Assembly (NCBI GenBank): GCA_024698145.1
Contig: JAILRO010000048.1
Coordinates: 1 to 64,000 of the forward strand
Reading direction: 5' to 3'
DNA from: Lachnospiraceae bacterium
GTDB taxonomy: Bacteria > Bacillota > Clostridia > Lachnospirales > Lachnospiraceae
Length of the DNA: 64,000 nucleotides
Both the position numbers and the translations under genes were made by a program. Numbering within the stretch: position 1 is the first letter of the stretch; each line of letters opens with the position of its first letter. The notes under the pieces were generated by a model, which had not been told where the DNA came from, did not search any database, and was given only the letters and a program-made list of their open reading frames with translations. Shown here piece after piece: positions 44,373-54,427 of the stretch.

Positions 44373-45701
44373 ATGGATTTTTGGAAGAGAGATTTGAGTA
44401 TATATATACATATTCCGTTTTGTAAGAAGAAATGTGCTTATTGTGATTTCTTATCCTTTGGAAGTTGCGAGGGCAGTTTGCAAAAAAAGTATGTGGCTGC
44501 TCTTTGTAAGGAAATACTGGAATACAAATTAATTGCAGATGATTACAGAGTTGTTACGATATTTATAGGTGGTGGAACGCCTTCTTATATACCTTCGGAG
44601 TGCATAGGCAAGATTCTTGATGCGGTAAGGGGAACATTTACTCTGGCAGATGATTGTGAGATTACAATAGAAGGTAATCCGGATAGTTTAACTGCAGATA
44701 AGATTCGGGCGTATGTTGATTACGGAATAAACAGGCTGTCCATCGGACTTCAAAGTGCCAATGATAGCATGCTCAAAAATCTTGGAAGAGTACATAACTA
44801 TGATCAGTTTGTTGCGGCATACAGTAATGCAAGGGAAGCGGGATTTGCCAATATCAATGTGGATATAATGTCGGGGCTTCCCGGAGAAAGTATCGAGTCT
44901 TACATAAGGACGCTTGACAAGGTTGTGAAAATGCAGCCTGAGCATATATCTGCGTACAGTTTGACTGTTGAGGATGGTACCGTGCTTGCAGAAAATGAAG
45001 AACTGTTATCGTTACTTCCTTCTGACGAGTTGGACAGAAGACAATATGCTCAGACGAAAATGTTTTTGAGGCAGTCAGGATACGAGAGATATGAGATATC
45101 GAATTATTCGAAGAAGGGTTATGAATGTAAGCACAACTTAAGATATTGGACAGGCGGAGAATATCTTGGAGTAGGGCTTGGGGCTTCATCATATATGAAA
45201 CTCGACATAGGGGATAATTTTGATAAAGCATATGATGCTGATGCGGAGTATGACGATTATGAAAGTGGATATGGATTCGAGGATGTGATGTATGATTCGA
45301 AGGAGAATGATAACATCGAAACTTTGAAAGAACATATTGTGGTAAGATTTAAGGGAATAGACAATCTCGATGAGTACATAGGAAGATTCTCGAAATTGGG
45401 AACAGGTTGGACAGATGTATCAACGATTGCCGAGTATATTAATAATTGCTATACATCTATTCATGTTCAGAAAGAAAAAGATGAGATAGAGGAGTTCATG
45501 TTCCTTGGACTTAGATGTACTAACGGAATTGATATGAACGAGTTTGAGACACGTTTTGGTCGGGATATACGAATGGTGTACGGAAAGGTTATAGATAAAT
45601 ACGTTTCAAGCGGACACCTTGTAATTGATGGGACAAGGCTGCATTTAAGTGATAAGGGACTTGATGTAAGCAATACAGTTATGGCTGAGTTTATGTTGTG
45701 A
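44373..45701 (+). CDS. hemW: HemW-like radical SAM protein
   Basis: 442 aa. Radical SAM cluster motif CKKKCAYCDF in the block YIHIPFC, then FIGGGTPSYI, SIGLQSANDSMLKNLGR, NVDIMSGLPGES and YEISNYSKKGYECKHNLRYW. The family was long called oxygen-independent coproporphyrinogen oxidase, but HemW is a heme chaperone. An acidic Asp/Tyr-rich stretch (about 285-310) is a local insert. ATG 44373 gives MDFWKRDLSIY. In most relatives hrcA comes next; here a polysaccharide locus intervenes. Confidence 0.93.
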   Translation: MDFWKRDLSIYIHIPFCKKKCAYCDFLSFGSCEGSLQKKYVAALCKEILEYKLIADDYRVVTIFIGGGTPSYIPSECIGKILDAVRGTFTLADDCEITIEGNPDSLTADKIRAYVDYGINRLSIGLQSANDSMLKNLGRVHNYDQFVAAYSNAREAGFANINVDIMSGLPGESIESYIRTLDKVVKMQPEHISAYSLTVEDGTVLAENEELLSLLPSDELDRRQYAQTKMFLRQSGYERYEISNYSKKGYECKHNLRYWTGGEYLGVGLGASSYMKLDIGDNFDKAYDADAEYDDYESGYGFEDVMYDSKENDNIETLKEHIVVRFKGIDNLDEYIGRFSKLGTGWTDVSTIAEYINNCYTSIHVQKEKDEIEEFMFLGLRCTNGIDMNEFETRFGRDIRMVYGKVIDKYVSSGHLVIDGTRLHLSDKGLDVSNTVMAEFML

Positions 45702-45741
45702 GTGGGTTGATGATTAGAAAGTATTAGGGAGAACGGTTACT

Positions 45742-47739
45742 ATGAGTATGTATATGAAAATGAAAAATCGTATGATTGAAAAGCATCCGGATGCTGTAGA
45801 TAAATATGCATACTATGTTAATTCCATTGACAATATTACAAAAAAAGAGAGAGTTGTAGGTTATCTGTATTTCATAAAATTGTTGCTTGGAAACAATAAA
45901 AAACGAAGAATAAGAAAGAGTGAATTTGACGATACAAAGCGGCCGGAAACTCAAGCAATAATCAATAAACTTTTGAAATATGATGTTGTTTCCTTTGACG
46001 TTTTTGATACATTGATTCTTAGAAATGTTGAAAAGCCTATAGATGTATTTCGAATCGTAGGTGCAAAGAATAACATATCAGGATATGAAAAGATTCGTCG
46101 CAAAGCAGAACAACAATGCTATAAGGAATATGGGAATAAGACTACGATTGATAATATATATGATAGAATCAGTCTCGTTAATGGGTTGAACCCGAATTCA
46201 ATGATTTCGGAAGAATTCAATACAGAAATGAATATAATTGAACCTAATCCATATATGAAAAAGATATATGATGCTATGATAGAAAATGGTAAGACTGTTA
46301 TCATTATTTCTGATATGTATTGGCCTGAAAAATATATGAAGCGTTTGTTGAATAAATGCGGATATGATAATTGGAATAAGATGTATGTATCGTGTGATTA
46401 TGGTGCAAGCAAACGTTCGGGTGAACTGTATAAGATAGTTTCAAAAGGGATTGGCAATAAATCTAAATGGATACATATAGGTGATAATAAGCAGTCTGAT
46501 ATCAGGATGGCAAAATCAAAAGGTATTGATTGTTTATATTATAAAAATGTTAATGATATTGGTCGCGAATACAGACATGGCAAATATACAGAAAGATCTG
46601 TTGGTGAATCTGTAGCTAATGCAATAATTAATAATGAGATTCATAATGGTATTACAGAGTTAAACTCTTATCAGCAATTTGGTTATATTTATGGTGGAAT
46701 GCTTGTTGCCGGGTATTGTAATTGGCTTAACGAAAAGGCAAAAGAGAAAAATGTTGATAAGCTGTTATTCTTGGCAAGAGACTCTTATATAATACACAAA
46801 TGCTATAATGATTTTTATAAGGAATATGATTGTGATTATGTATTTGCTTCCCGCAAAGCGGTGTTGTACCTAGTGATGGACAGATATCCTGAACTGTATA
46901 TAGAAAGGGTTATCAAAGAACACGCAGAGGAAGCTAATAAATCAGTAGAAGCTATTTTGAAACAATCACACATGGATTGCCTTATTAATCACTTATCAGA
47001 GGTTGGTGTTAACAAAGACGATTGTTTCAATGTTAATAATTTCAAATATATTGTGCAGTTGATATATCAGTACAAGAGTGACATTCTTAAAGAATTAGAG
47101 CAAATGCAAAATGCGGCAAAGGTATATTGGACTTCTGTAATTGGTGACAGTAAAACAATAGCGCTTGTTGATGTTGGCTGGAGAGGAACTATCTCATTTT
47201 GTTTAAAGTACTTTCTAAATGATATATGTGACATAGATGTTGATATAATAAGTTTCTTTTTTGCGTCTTATCGAGATGCCTGGAATCAGCAGGAATATGA
47301 TGAAGGAAAAATGTTGTCGTATTGCTGCTCGTCGGATTTTAATACATCGTATGATTCTGTTTTGAAACATGATTTGATAAGAACTATGCTGGTAGAAATA
47401 ATGTTTTCATCAGTTGATGATTCTCTTATTGAATATAATCTTAAACGGGATGTGGAGTGTGAATTGATATACGAACCTTCCTCGAAAGATAATGAGCCTA
47501 TTATTAAAGATATGCATAGTGGTATTTGGCAGTATGTAAAGACAATAAAACATTGTCAGGATACTTTGGGCGTTCCGTTAAATATTTCAGGAGAGAATGC
47601 ATTGTTGCCAATATACAAATTAAAAAGAAGCAGAAAATATATATTAAACCTGTTCAGTAATTATAAATATAGTTTATTGGCTGGGTCGTTTGGAAGTGAT
47701 ATTTCCATGAAGGAAAACTTCAAAAGGAGAGGCTTGTAG
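45742..47739 (+). CDS. HAD-like hydrolase, large form from polysaccharide loci
   Basis: 665 aa. N-terminal HAD phosphatase-like domain (about 80-270) with the nucleophile motif DVFDT (Asp86, Asp89), IIISDMYWPEKYM and KWIHIGDNKQSDIRMAKS. The C-terminal 380 residues (LLFLARDSYIIHKCY, IALVDVGWRGTISF) are found with this HAD domain in capsule and exopolysaccharide clusters, possibly as a sugar-phosphate transferring part. First gene of the ten-gene glycan locus; TTAGGGAGA before ATG. Exact role unknown. Confidence 0.75.
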   Translation: MSMYMKMKNRMIEKHPDAVDKYAYYVNSIDNITKKERVVGYLYFIKLLLGNNKKRRIRKSEFDDTKRPETQAIINKLLKYDVVSFDVFDTLILRNVEKPIDVFRIVGAKNNISGYEKIRRKAEQQCYKEYGNKTTIDNIYDRISLVNGLNPNSMISEEFNTEMNIIEPNPYMKKIYDAMIENGKTVIIISDMYWPEKYMKRLLNKCGYDNWNKMYVSCDYGASKRSGELYKIVSKGIGNKSKWIHIGDNKQSDIRMAKSKGIDCLYYKNVNDIGREYRHGKYTERSVGESVANAIINNEIHNGITELNSYQQFGYIYGGMLVAGYCNWLNEKAKEKNVDKLLFLARDSYIIHKCYNDFYKEYDCDYVFASRKAVLYLVMDRYPELYIERVIKEHAEEANKSVEAILKQSHMDCLINHLSEVGVNKDDCFNVNNFKYIVQLIYQYKSDILKELEQMQNAAKVYWTSVIGDSKTIALVDVGWRGTISFCLKYFLNDICDIDVDIISFFFASYRDAWNQQEYDEGKMLSYCCSSDFNTSYDSVLKHDLIRTMLVEIMFSSVDDSLIEYNLKRDVECELIYEPSSKDNEPIIKDMHSGIWQYVKTIKHCQDTLGVPLNISGENALLPIYKLKRSRKYILNLFSNYKYSLLAGSFGSDISMKENFKRRGL

Positions 47740-47775
47740 AAGAAGTAACAATAGTTGGAATTGGTGAGGTTTCTA

Positions 47776-48750
47776 ATGAAAAAAGTATCTATCATAATGC
47801 CTACTTATAAACGTGCACAAATAATAAAGAAATCTATAAAAAGTGTTCTGAATCAGACATATACTGATTTTGAACTTATTATTGTTGATGACGGATCCGG
47901 TGATGGAACATCCGAGGTGGTAGAGAGTTTATCAGATAAAAGAATTAAATTCTATGAACTGGAAGAAAATAAAGGTGCTTGCTATGCTAGGAATTATGCT
48001 ATAGACAAAGCTACAGGGGATTATTTTGCTTTCTTGGATTCTGATAATGTATGGAATAAGAAATATTTGGAAAAAAGGATAGCACATCTAGAAAAGCAGC
48101 CTGAAAATGTTGGCGGAGTTTTCGGAAATGTTAAACTTCATAAAAAGGGAGAGCGTAGTTATATTTTTCCTGTAGATTTTCCCCAGTATGAAGTTCAACA
48201 TGAAGATGGTAATGATTCGTTAATTAAATATATGTTGTTTAACAATGCAATTGATACAAATTCTATTGTATTAAAAAGTGATTGTTTGCATTGTGCAGAG
48301 GGATTTAATAATGAACTAAGAAGACTGCAGGATTGGGAGTTTTTTTTCAGAATTGTTGTGGAATCCGGATATAAAATAGCTTACATTAACGATTTGTTGG
48401 TAAATGATTATATACAAAAAGACAGTATAACTAATGGAATAAATAATGATGCATATTGGAATAGTCGAGTGTATATTCTTCAACATTATAAAGACGTTTA
48501 CGAACAAAAGAATTGTAAGTATGAAGCAATAGCAGATATGATATTTATGATTGATCCATATTGTAAAGACGAAGATATCGATAAACTTATAGATGGATTG
48601 AGTAGTGATGAGCTGTCGGTATTAATAAAAACTATAAAAAAACGGCAGTATAAGTTCAAACTGTATAAACCGTTATCGCAACGAATCAGAGAATATTATT
48701 CCAGAGTGATTTATAAAAGATTGACAATTCTATTCGATAAATATAATTAG
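47776..48750 (+). CDS. Family 2 glycosyltransferase
   Basis: 324 aa, GT-A fold. KVSIIMPTYKRAQIIKKSIK, VDDGSGDGTSEV, and FLDSDNVWNKKYLE carry the nucleotide-sugar and metal-binding positions (DSD in place of DxD). RRLQDWEFFFRI is the conserved acceptor-side motif. ATG 47776 has GGTGAGG upstream; an earlier in-frame start lacks one. Cytoplasmic side of the membrane; adds one sugar to a lipid-linked glycan. Donor unknown. Confidence 0.9.
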   Translation: MKKVSIIMPTYKRAQIIKKSIKSVLNQTYTDFELIIVDDGSGDGTSEVVESLSDKRIKFYELEENKGACYARNYAIDKATGDYFAFLDSDNVWNKKYLEKRIAHLEKQPENVGGVFGNVKLHKKGERSYIFPVDFPQYEVQHEDGNDSLIKYMLFNNAIDTNSIVLKSDCLHCAEGFNNELRRLQDWEFFFRIVVESGYKIAYINDLLVNDYIQKDSITNGINNDAYWNSRVYILQHYKDVYEQKNCKYEAIADMIFMIDPYCKDEDIDKLIDGLSSDELSVLIKTIKKRQYKFKLYKPLSQRIREYYSRVIYKRLTILFDKYN

Positions 48751-48760
48751 GGGTGATGGT

Positions 48761-49984
48761 ATGAACATCATGATTGTTGGGGCTCAATTGAATAATAAGG
48801 GCGCTGAATCGATGTTGTTTACTTCGGTATATGAATTGCAAAAAAAATATCCTGAGAGTGATATTTTTTTTGCAACAAATAATGAGTATGATACAAATAA
48901 GTATTGCTTTAAAAAGTTATATTATACAGATCATAATAAAACAATAGCTTTGGGTGGTGTTAGAGGATTATGGTCTTTTGTTCATGCATTGTTTAAGGAT
49001 AGTATGAATGCTATGAAACGAAGAGATGTTGAGTTCAACCATTACTTTGATGTCAAACGCATAATCAAAGATGTTGATTTAATTATAGATGTGAGTGGTT
49101 TTGCAATAGGTAACAAATGGGATATTAATTCGCATAAATCTTACATAAAAAATATAGAATTGGCAATGAAGTATGATATTCCAATATATCTGATGCCACA
49201 GTCCTTTGGTCCCTTTGAGTACGACAAAAAAATGTCAGACATAAAAGAGAAACTAAAAGAAGTTCTTAAGTATCCATCTTTGATTATGGCTAGAGAGAAA
49301 GATGGTTACAACGAATTGGTAAATAATCTGGGACTGAATAATGTAATTATGTCGTGTGATTTAGTTTTGCAAAGCAGAGGAATAGATATTGATAAGGTTT
49401 ACGTTAATCCGCCCAATCTAACGGTTCCGATAATTAATGGAAAAAAAGTAGTAGGAGTAATCCCAAATGTGCAGTGTTTTGCTCATGGGTCTACAGAAAG
49501 AAATATTAATCTATATCGCTCTGTTATTAACAAACTGATTGAAGATGGGTATAGTGTTATCTTGTTTAGACATTCCAAGGAAGATTTGAAGCTTTGTGAG
49601 ATGATATATGATTCGATTGTAGATGATAATAATTCGGATTATATTCATTTGCAAAGAAAAGAGTTTTCGAGCTTGGAATACGATGCATATGTTAGAGGTT
49701 TTTCTTTTATTATTTGTTCTCGGTATCATGGATTAGTTCACGCGCTACGCAATTACATTCCGTGCATAGCTCTGGGATGGGCTGTTAAATATCGCGAACT
49801 CATGGAAACGGTTGGACAGGAAGAATATGTATTTGACATTACAAACGAGTCGTTTGACACCGATTGCGTGTTACAGAAGATAGAACTAATGGAAAAGAAT
49901 ATTAGTAAAAACTCAGAAATAATAAAGGAAAAACTTGATGTTATCCAACTTGATAATTGTTTTGATAAGATAGAGGTTATATGA
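48761..49984 (+). CDS. Polysaccharide pyruvyl transferase family protein
   Basis: 407 aa. Start MNIMIVGAQLNNKGAESML and the C-terminal FIICSRYHGLVHALRNYIPC with ALGWAVKY are the family signature (CsaB/WcaK-like). These enzymes put pyruvate ketals from phosphoenolpyruvate on sugars of wall polymers. GGGGTGATGG upstream; 4-bp overlap (ATGA) with the flippase gene. Points to an acidic, pyruvylated glycan if active. Confidence 0.85.
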   Translation: MNIMIVGAQLNNKGAESMLFTSVYELQKKYPESDIFFATNNEYDTNKYCFKKLYYTDHNKTIALGGVRGLWSFVHALFKDSMNAMKRRDVEFNHYFDVKRIIKDVDLIIDVSGFAIGNKWDINSHKSYIKNIELAMKYDIPIYLMPQSFGPFEYDKKMSDIKEKLKEVLKYPSLIMAREKDGYNELVNNLGLNNVIMSCDLVLQSRGIDIDKVYVNPPNLTVPIINGKKVVGVIPNVQCFAHGSTERNINLYRSVINKLIEDGYSVILFRHSKEDLKLCEMIYDSIVDDNNSDYIHLQRKEFSSLEYDAYVRGFSFIICSRYHGLVHALRNYIPCIALGWAVKYRELMETVGQEEYVFDITNESFDTDCVLQKIELMEKNISKNSEIIKEKLDVIQLDNCFDKIEVI

Positions 49985-51510
49985 AAATCGAAAGAACAAA
50001 AAATGCAGTGAGAGGAACGATTACAGGAATTATTGCAAAAGTGACGCAATTACTGTTCCCGTTTATAATTAGAACTATTTTTATAAAAACACTTGGAATA
50101 GAGTACTTGGGTTTAAATAGCTTATTTTCATCCATTTTGCAAGTGTTGAATTTGGCTGAATTAGGTGTATCATCGGCATTGGTATTCAGTATGTATAAGC
50201 CTATTGCGGATGACGACAGAGATAAAATTTGCGAGCTAATGAACTTGTATAGGTTTTATTATAGAATAATAGGCACAATAATTTTGTCTTTTGGTATTCT
50301 TTTGATTCCTTTCATTCCGCATTTAATTAAAGGAGATGTGCCACCGGATATTAACATATATATAATATATTTGATGAATTTGATAGCAACTGTGCTTTCG
50401 TATTGGCTGTTTGCCTACAGGAGTGCGTTGTTTTCAGCACATCAAAGATTGGATATAACGAATATTTTCAGTTTTATTATTAGTATATTCACTAATACAA
50501 TACAGATAATTTGTTTATTGTTATACAAGAATTATTATTTATATCTAGTTATTAATATTCTTAGTCAGATTGTTCTTAATCTATGTGTGGCAATAGCTTC
50601 AAAGAAAGTATATCCGATGTATGTTCCTGTGGGTAAGATACCTAAGAATGAGCAAAAAGCAATAAATGCCAAAGTTAGAGATTTGTTTACAGCCAAGATA
50701 GGAGTAGTTGTTAATACATCGGCTGATGCCTTGGTGATTTCTTCTTTTTTGGGATTGAAGATTGGGGCAATATATCATAATTACTACTATATAGTTACAT
50801 CTGTGATGGCATTTTTTGATATATTCTTTGCGGCGTGTACCGCGGGTATTGGGAATAGTATTGTTTTAAATGAACGACGCACAAATAGGAACTTGTTATA
50901 TAATCTTAACCACATATTGTTTTTTGCGTTGAATATATGCTGCTCATGTTTGGTTTGCTTATATCAACCATTTATGAAAATGTGGGTTGGAAATAAATAT
51001 ACGTTGAGTTTTGATTATGTTATTCTTTTTGCAGTTTATTTGTTCGTTGAAGAAGGCCCAAGAACTATGCTTAATTTTAAGGATGCTAGTGGGATTTGGA
51101 AAGAAGATAGATTTCGACCATTAATAACAGCGATAACAAACCTAATTCTTAATTTAATTCTTGTGAATTATATTGGATTGTATGGTGTTCTGTTATCGAC
51201 AATAATATCATTTGGAATAATAGCATTTCCGTGGCTTGTTATAAACATTGATAAGTATTTGTTTGAACTAGACATAGTCAAATATTTATTTAGTTATTTT
51301 TCTTATGCTTTGATTACAATTTTAAGCAGTACTATTAGTTATCAGTTGTGTAAAACGTTTGATGTGTATACTAAGAGTGCTGTTATAGGATTGTTTTTTA
51401 GGTTTGTTAGTTGCGTTATAGTTTCAATAACAGTGTTTGAATTATTTTTTTGGCGTAAAGAAGAAAATTCTTATATGTTGCGTGTTGTTAGGAGAATTAT
51501 AAAGAAATGA
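49981..51510 (+). CDS. Oligosaccharide flippase (Wzx-like, MOP superfamily)
   Basis: 509 aa with 12-14 hydrophobic helices. TQLLFPFIIRTIFIKTLG, EYLGLNSLFSSILQVLNLAE and AELGVSSALVFSMYKPIA are typical of clostridial Wzx proteins. It moves lipid-linked repeat units to the outer face. The ATG overlaps the pyruvyl transferase stop. A second MOP flippase is encoded at 56661. Confidence 0.9.
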   Translation: MKIERTKNAVRGTITGIIAKVTQLLFPFIIRTIFIKTLGIEYLGLNSLFSSILQVLNLAELGVSSALVFSMYKPIADDDRDKICELMNLYRFYYRIIGTIILSFGILLIPFIPHLIKGDVPPDINIYIIYLMNLIATVLSYWLFAYRSALFSAHQRLDITNIFSFIISIFTNTIQIICLLLYKNYYLYLVINILSQIVLNLCVAIASKKVYPMYVPVGKIPKNEQKAINAKVRDLFTAKIGVVVNTSADALVISSFLGLKIGAIYHNYYYIVTSVMAFFDIFFAACTAGIGNSIVLNERRTNRNLLYNLNHILFFALNICCSCLVCLYQPFMKMWVGNKYTLSFDYVILFAVYLFVEEGPRTMLNFKDASGIWKEDRFRPLITAITNLILNLILVNYIGLYGVLLSTIISFGIIAFPWLVINIDKYLFELDIVKYLFSYFSYALITILSSTISYQLCKTFDVYTKSAVIGLFFRFVSCVIVSITVFELFFWRKEENSYMLRVVRRIIKK

Positions 51511-52661
51511 TTGAAATAGTTGATAAAGCTTGTTGTACTGGATGCGGTGCTTGTTATACAGCATGCCCCTGTAACGCTATAGAAATGAAAGAGGACGAAG
51601 AGGGTGTCGTTTATCCGAATGTAATAGAAGATAAATGTACTAATTGTCATAAATGTGAGCTTATATGTCCGATAATTAATAGAGATAACAAATTATTAAA
51701 TTTCGAAGATGGTAAACCGGTTTTTTTTGCAGCGCGACTAAAAGACGAGGATGAGTGCTTTGAAGTTTCCTCGGGCGGAGCCTTTTGGGCTTTGGCTAAG
51801 TCAACTTTAGAATGTGGTGGAGTAGTTTACGGTGCGTATCAAACCAATGTGGATGATGTTTATCATATTAGATGTATAAATATAGTTGAGGCAGAGAAAG
51901 TAAGACGTTCAAAATATCTTCAAAGCAATACTTCAGACATATATGTTAGCGTAAAAGAAGATTTGGAGAATGGTTTGGATGTTCTTTTTAGTGGTACGGG
52001 TTGTCAAATAGCGGGTTTGGTCATGTATTTAGGGAAAAAATATGATAACCTATGTACAGTCGAGGTGGTTTGTCATGGCGTACCCTGTAGATTGGCTTGG
52101 GATTCCTATCGAAAAGAAAAGGAGGAATTAGAAGGTAAAAAAATATGCGATATCGTTTTTCGTGATAAAAGCAGAGGATGGAATTATAACCAGTATAAAA
52201 TTACTTATGAAGATGGTAAGATAGAATATCAAAAAAGCACGGAGCAGTTGTTCCACAAAGGTTATTTGATGGGGCTGTTTTATAGACCGTCTTGCGGGAA
52301 ATGTAGATTTGCGTCGATTCCAAGAGTTGCAGATATTACATTAGCTGATTATTGGAAATATAAAGGTGATATTGCGCATGTGAATGGAATATCGCTTATA
52401 ACGGTCAATAATCATAAGGGGTATAACTTTTTTGAAAAATCAAAAAAATATTTAGATATTGAAAGCGCAACAGAAGAGGATGCATTAGCCAGTTGTCGCC
52501 ATTTAAATAATACACCAATAGAAAATTTAAACAGAAACAAATTTATGACGCTTTTAAAAAAGAATGGTTATCATAAAGCTGCAAAAAAATATATAGAGGC
52601 AAGTGGTTTTGTGGGTAAATTATTGCAAAAATTAAGGTGGATATTTCATGGGAAAAATTGA
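51507..52661 (+). CDS. Ferredoxin/F420-hydrogenase beta-type protein of a polysaccharide locus
   Basis: 384 aa. Two 4Fe-4S motifs at the N-terminus (CTGCGACYTACPCN and CTNCHKCELICP), then the FrhB-like N- and C-domains: SSGGAFWALAKS, FSGTGCQIAGL, EVVCHGVPCRLAWDSY and YRPSCGKCRFAS. Such proteins occur in exopolysaccharide clusters of anaerobes, probably as a reductase or pyruvyl/sugar-modifying electron carrier rather than with coenzyme F420. It overlaps both neighbours (4 and 14 bp). Role inferred only from context. Confidence 0.82.
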   Translation: MIEIVDKACCTGCGACYTACPCNAIEMKEDEEGVVYPNVIEDKCTNCHKCELICPIINRDNKLLNFEDGKPVFFAARLKDEDECFEVSSGGAFWALAKSTLECGGVVYGAYQTNVDDVYHIRCINIVEAEKVRRSKYLQSNTSDIYVSVKEDLENGLDVLFSGTGCQIAGLVMYLGKKYDNLCTVEVVCHGVPCRLAWDSYRKEKEELEGKKICDIVFRDKSRGWNYNQYKITYEDGKIEYQKSTEQLFHKGYLMGLFYRPSCGKCRFASIPRVADITLADYWKYKGDIAHVNGISLITVNNHKGYNFFEKSKKYLDIESATEEDALASCRHLNNTPIENLNRNKFMTLLKKNGYHKAAKKYIEASGFVGKLLQKLRWIFHGKN

Positions 52662-54342
52662 TGATAAAGTATACGTAGAAGAATTTTTAATGCAAGTGTA
52701 TAATGTGAAACCGTTATATGATGATCAAAGATTTTTGCAGATAAAATATATACTAAGCAATAATAAAGATTTGAGAATTGTCACAAAAAATTTTTTGTTA
52801 AAAAAGGTTTGTGATTTTTTGGGAAAACAAGCTTATGCATATAATGATATAATAGATTATTCTAAAAGGATGCTGGCGTTTAGGGATGGACTTAAGTACT
52901 TGGCGTTAAAGAAAGTACCGGTTTTCTTCTACCATAGAGTAGACGAAATGCGTGAATTTAAGTATAGCGATGCTGCGGTAAGAAGAAAGAAAGAAAAAAT
53001 AACATTTCCAAAGATTTATCAAGATATTGATAAGTATAAGGGAGATTTAAGAGAATTATTTGGTGAAAAAAATACACGAGAATATATTAATGAAATAGGA
53101 AAAATTCCGCAAGTTGTTAAGTTAGGTAATTGTTATTGTCACGAGAATTATAAAAGCAAGTATGTAAATGTTGTAGATGGATTGCGGGTAACGAAATTTC
53201 AACCAATAGATGCTTCACGTAAATTGCATATTTATGGTAGATGTGGTGTTTTTGGGTATGCAGTTGAGGATGAAGATTGTTTTCCATCCCAACTTCAGAA
53301 ATATATTGTTGATAGCGGTGAAAAAAATATCAAAGTAATTAACCATGGACTTTGGGGTGGGGAAGATGAGATGATTGATCATAATTTTCTTTTTGAGTTG
53401 CAAGGTTTTGATACGGGGGATATTGTTCTATTTTATAGATTTCATTTCGATCAGAATATTATTAAATGGTTGCAAGGGTATGGCTTATGTTATAAAGAAG
53501 TGACGGAAGAGTGGCACAAGTATTCGGAAGCAAATTGGTGTTTTTACGATAAACCGGGGCATATGAATAGCGTTGGATATAAAAATTTGGCAGAAATAAT
53601 TGGAAAAGATCTTTTGGCTAATAAGTTTAGTGTAGAAAATAACACTTCTTCAGTTGATGGAGTGAGTTACTTATGTGAATATATTGAAGAAAATGAGGAT
53701 GTGGATTTTGAAAAGAAAATAAACGAATATATTAATGGTATTATAAAAGAGTGTCCGAGTGCGATAAATGGTAAGAATGGTGCAATTGTTATGAACTGTA
53801 ATCCATTTACTTATGGTCACAGATATTTGATAGAATATGCAGCACAAAAAGTTGATTGGCTTTATATTTTTGTCGTAGAGGAGGATAAATCATACTTTAA
53901 ATATAATGATCGATTTGAGATGGTAATCGCTGGAACCAATGACATAACTAACGTGATTGTGGTTCCAAGTGGAAAGTTTATGATTTCATCTTATACCTTT
54001 CCGGAGTATTTCATGAAAGATTATGTTAAGGAAAAAAAATTTGATGTTTCAAACGATATAAATATTTTTTGCAAACAGATTGCTCCCAAATTGGGAATAA
54101 AATATAGATTTGCAGGGGAAGAGCCATTTGATCCTGTTACAGAAAATTATAATGAGACGATGAGAAGAATATTACCGAAGTATGAAATGCACTTTGTTGA
54201 GATCCCTAGAAAAAAATTGGATGAATCACGAGTGATTAATGCAACAATAGTGCGAAAAATGATATCTGAAAGAGATGAGGATAATATCAAGTCATATGTT
54301 CCGGAAACAACGTTTAGAATAATACAAAGTAAATATATGTGA
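52648..54342 (+). CDS. SGNH-like protein fused to a citrate-lyase-ligase-type adenylyltransferase domain
   Basis: 564 aa. About residues 180-330 look like an SGNH/GDSL-type fold (YGRCGVFGYAVEDEDCFPSQ, NHGLWGGEDEMIDH). Residues about 375-560 closely follow the CitC (citrate lyase ligase) nucleotidyltransferase domain: VMNCNPFTYGHRYLIEYAA, DRFEMVIAGTNDI, SSYTFPEYFMKDY, RFAGEEPFDPVT and VINATIVRKMIS. GHR is the GHxH-type nucleotide motif. No citrate lyase genes are near, so it must activate another acid or alcohol, perhaps a glycan substituent. Start overlaps the preceding gene. Confidence 0.78.
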   Translation: MGKIDDKVYVEEFLMQVYNVKPLYDDQRFLQIKYILSNNKDLRIVTKNFLLKKVCDFLGKQAYAYNDIIDYSKRMLAFRDGLKYLALKKVPVFFYHRVDEMREFKYSDAAVRRKKEKITFPKIYQDIDKYKGDLRELFGEKNTREYINEIGKIPQVVKLGNCYCHENYKSKYVNVVDGLRVTKFQPIDASRKLHIYGRCGVFGYAVEDEDCFPSQLQKYIVDSGEKNIKVINHGLWGGEDEMIDHNFLFELQGFDTGDIVLFYRFHFDQNIIKWLQGYGLCYKEVTEEWHKYSEANWCFYDKPGHMNSVGYKNLAEIIGKDLLANKFSVENNTSSVDGVSYLCEYIEENEDVDFEKKINEYINGIIKECPSAINGKNGAIVMNCNPFTYGHRYLIEYAAQKVDWLYIFVVEEDKSYFKYNDRFEMVIAGTNDITNVIVVPSGKFMISSYTFPEYFMKDYVKEKKFDVSNDINIFCKQIAPKLGIKYRFAGEEPFDPVTENYNETMRRILPKYEMHFVEIPRKKLDESRVINATIVRKMISERDEDNIKSYVPETTFRIIQSKYM

Positions 54343-54427
54343 TGAAGATATGAATCGCAACGGTTGCTTTCGTGTTAATGGGAGATTAGATGGAGAAAAA
54401 TGGTAGATTTGTGTATGGAGGCGCGCT

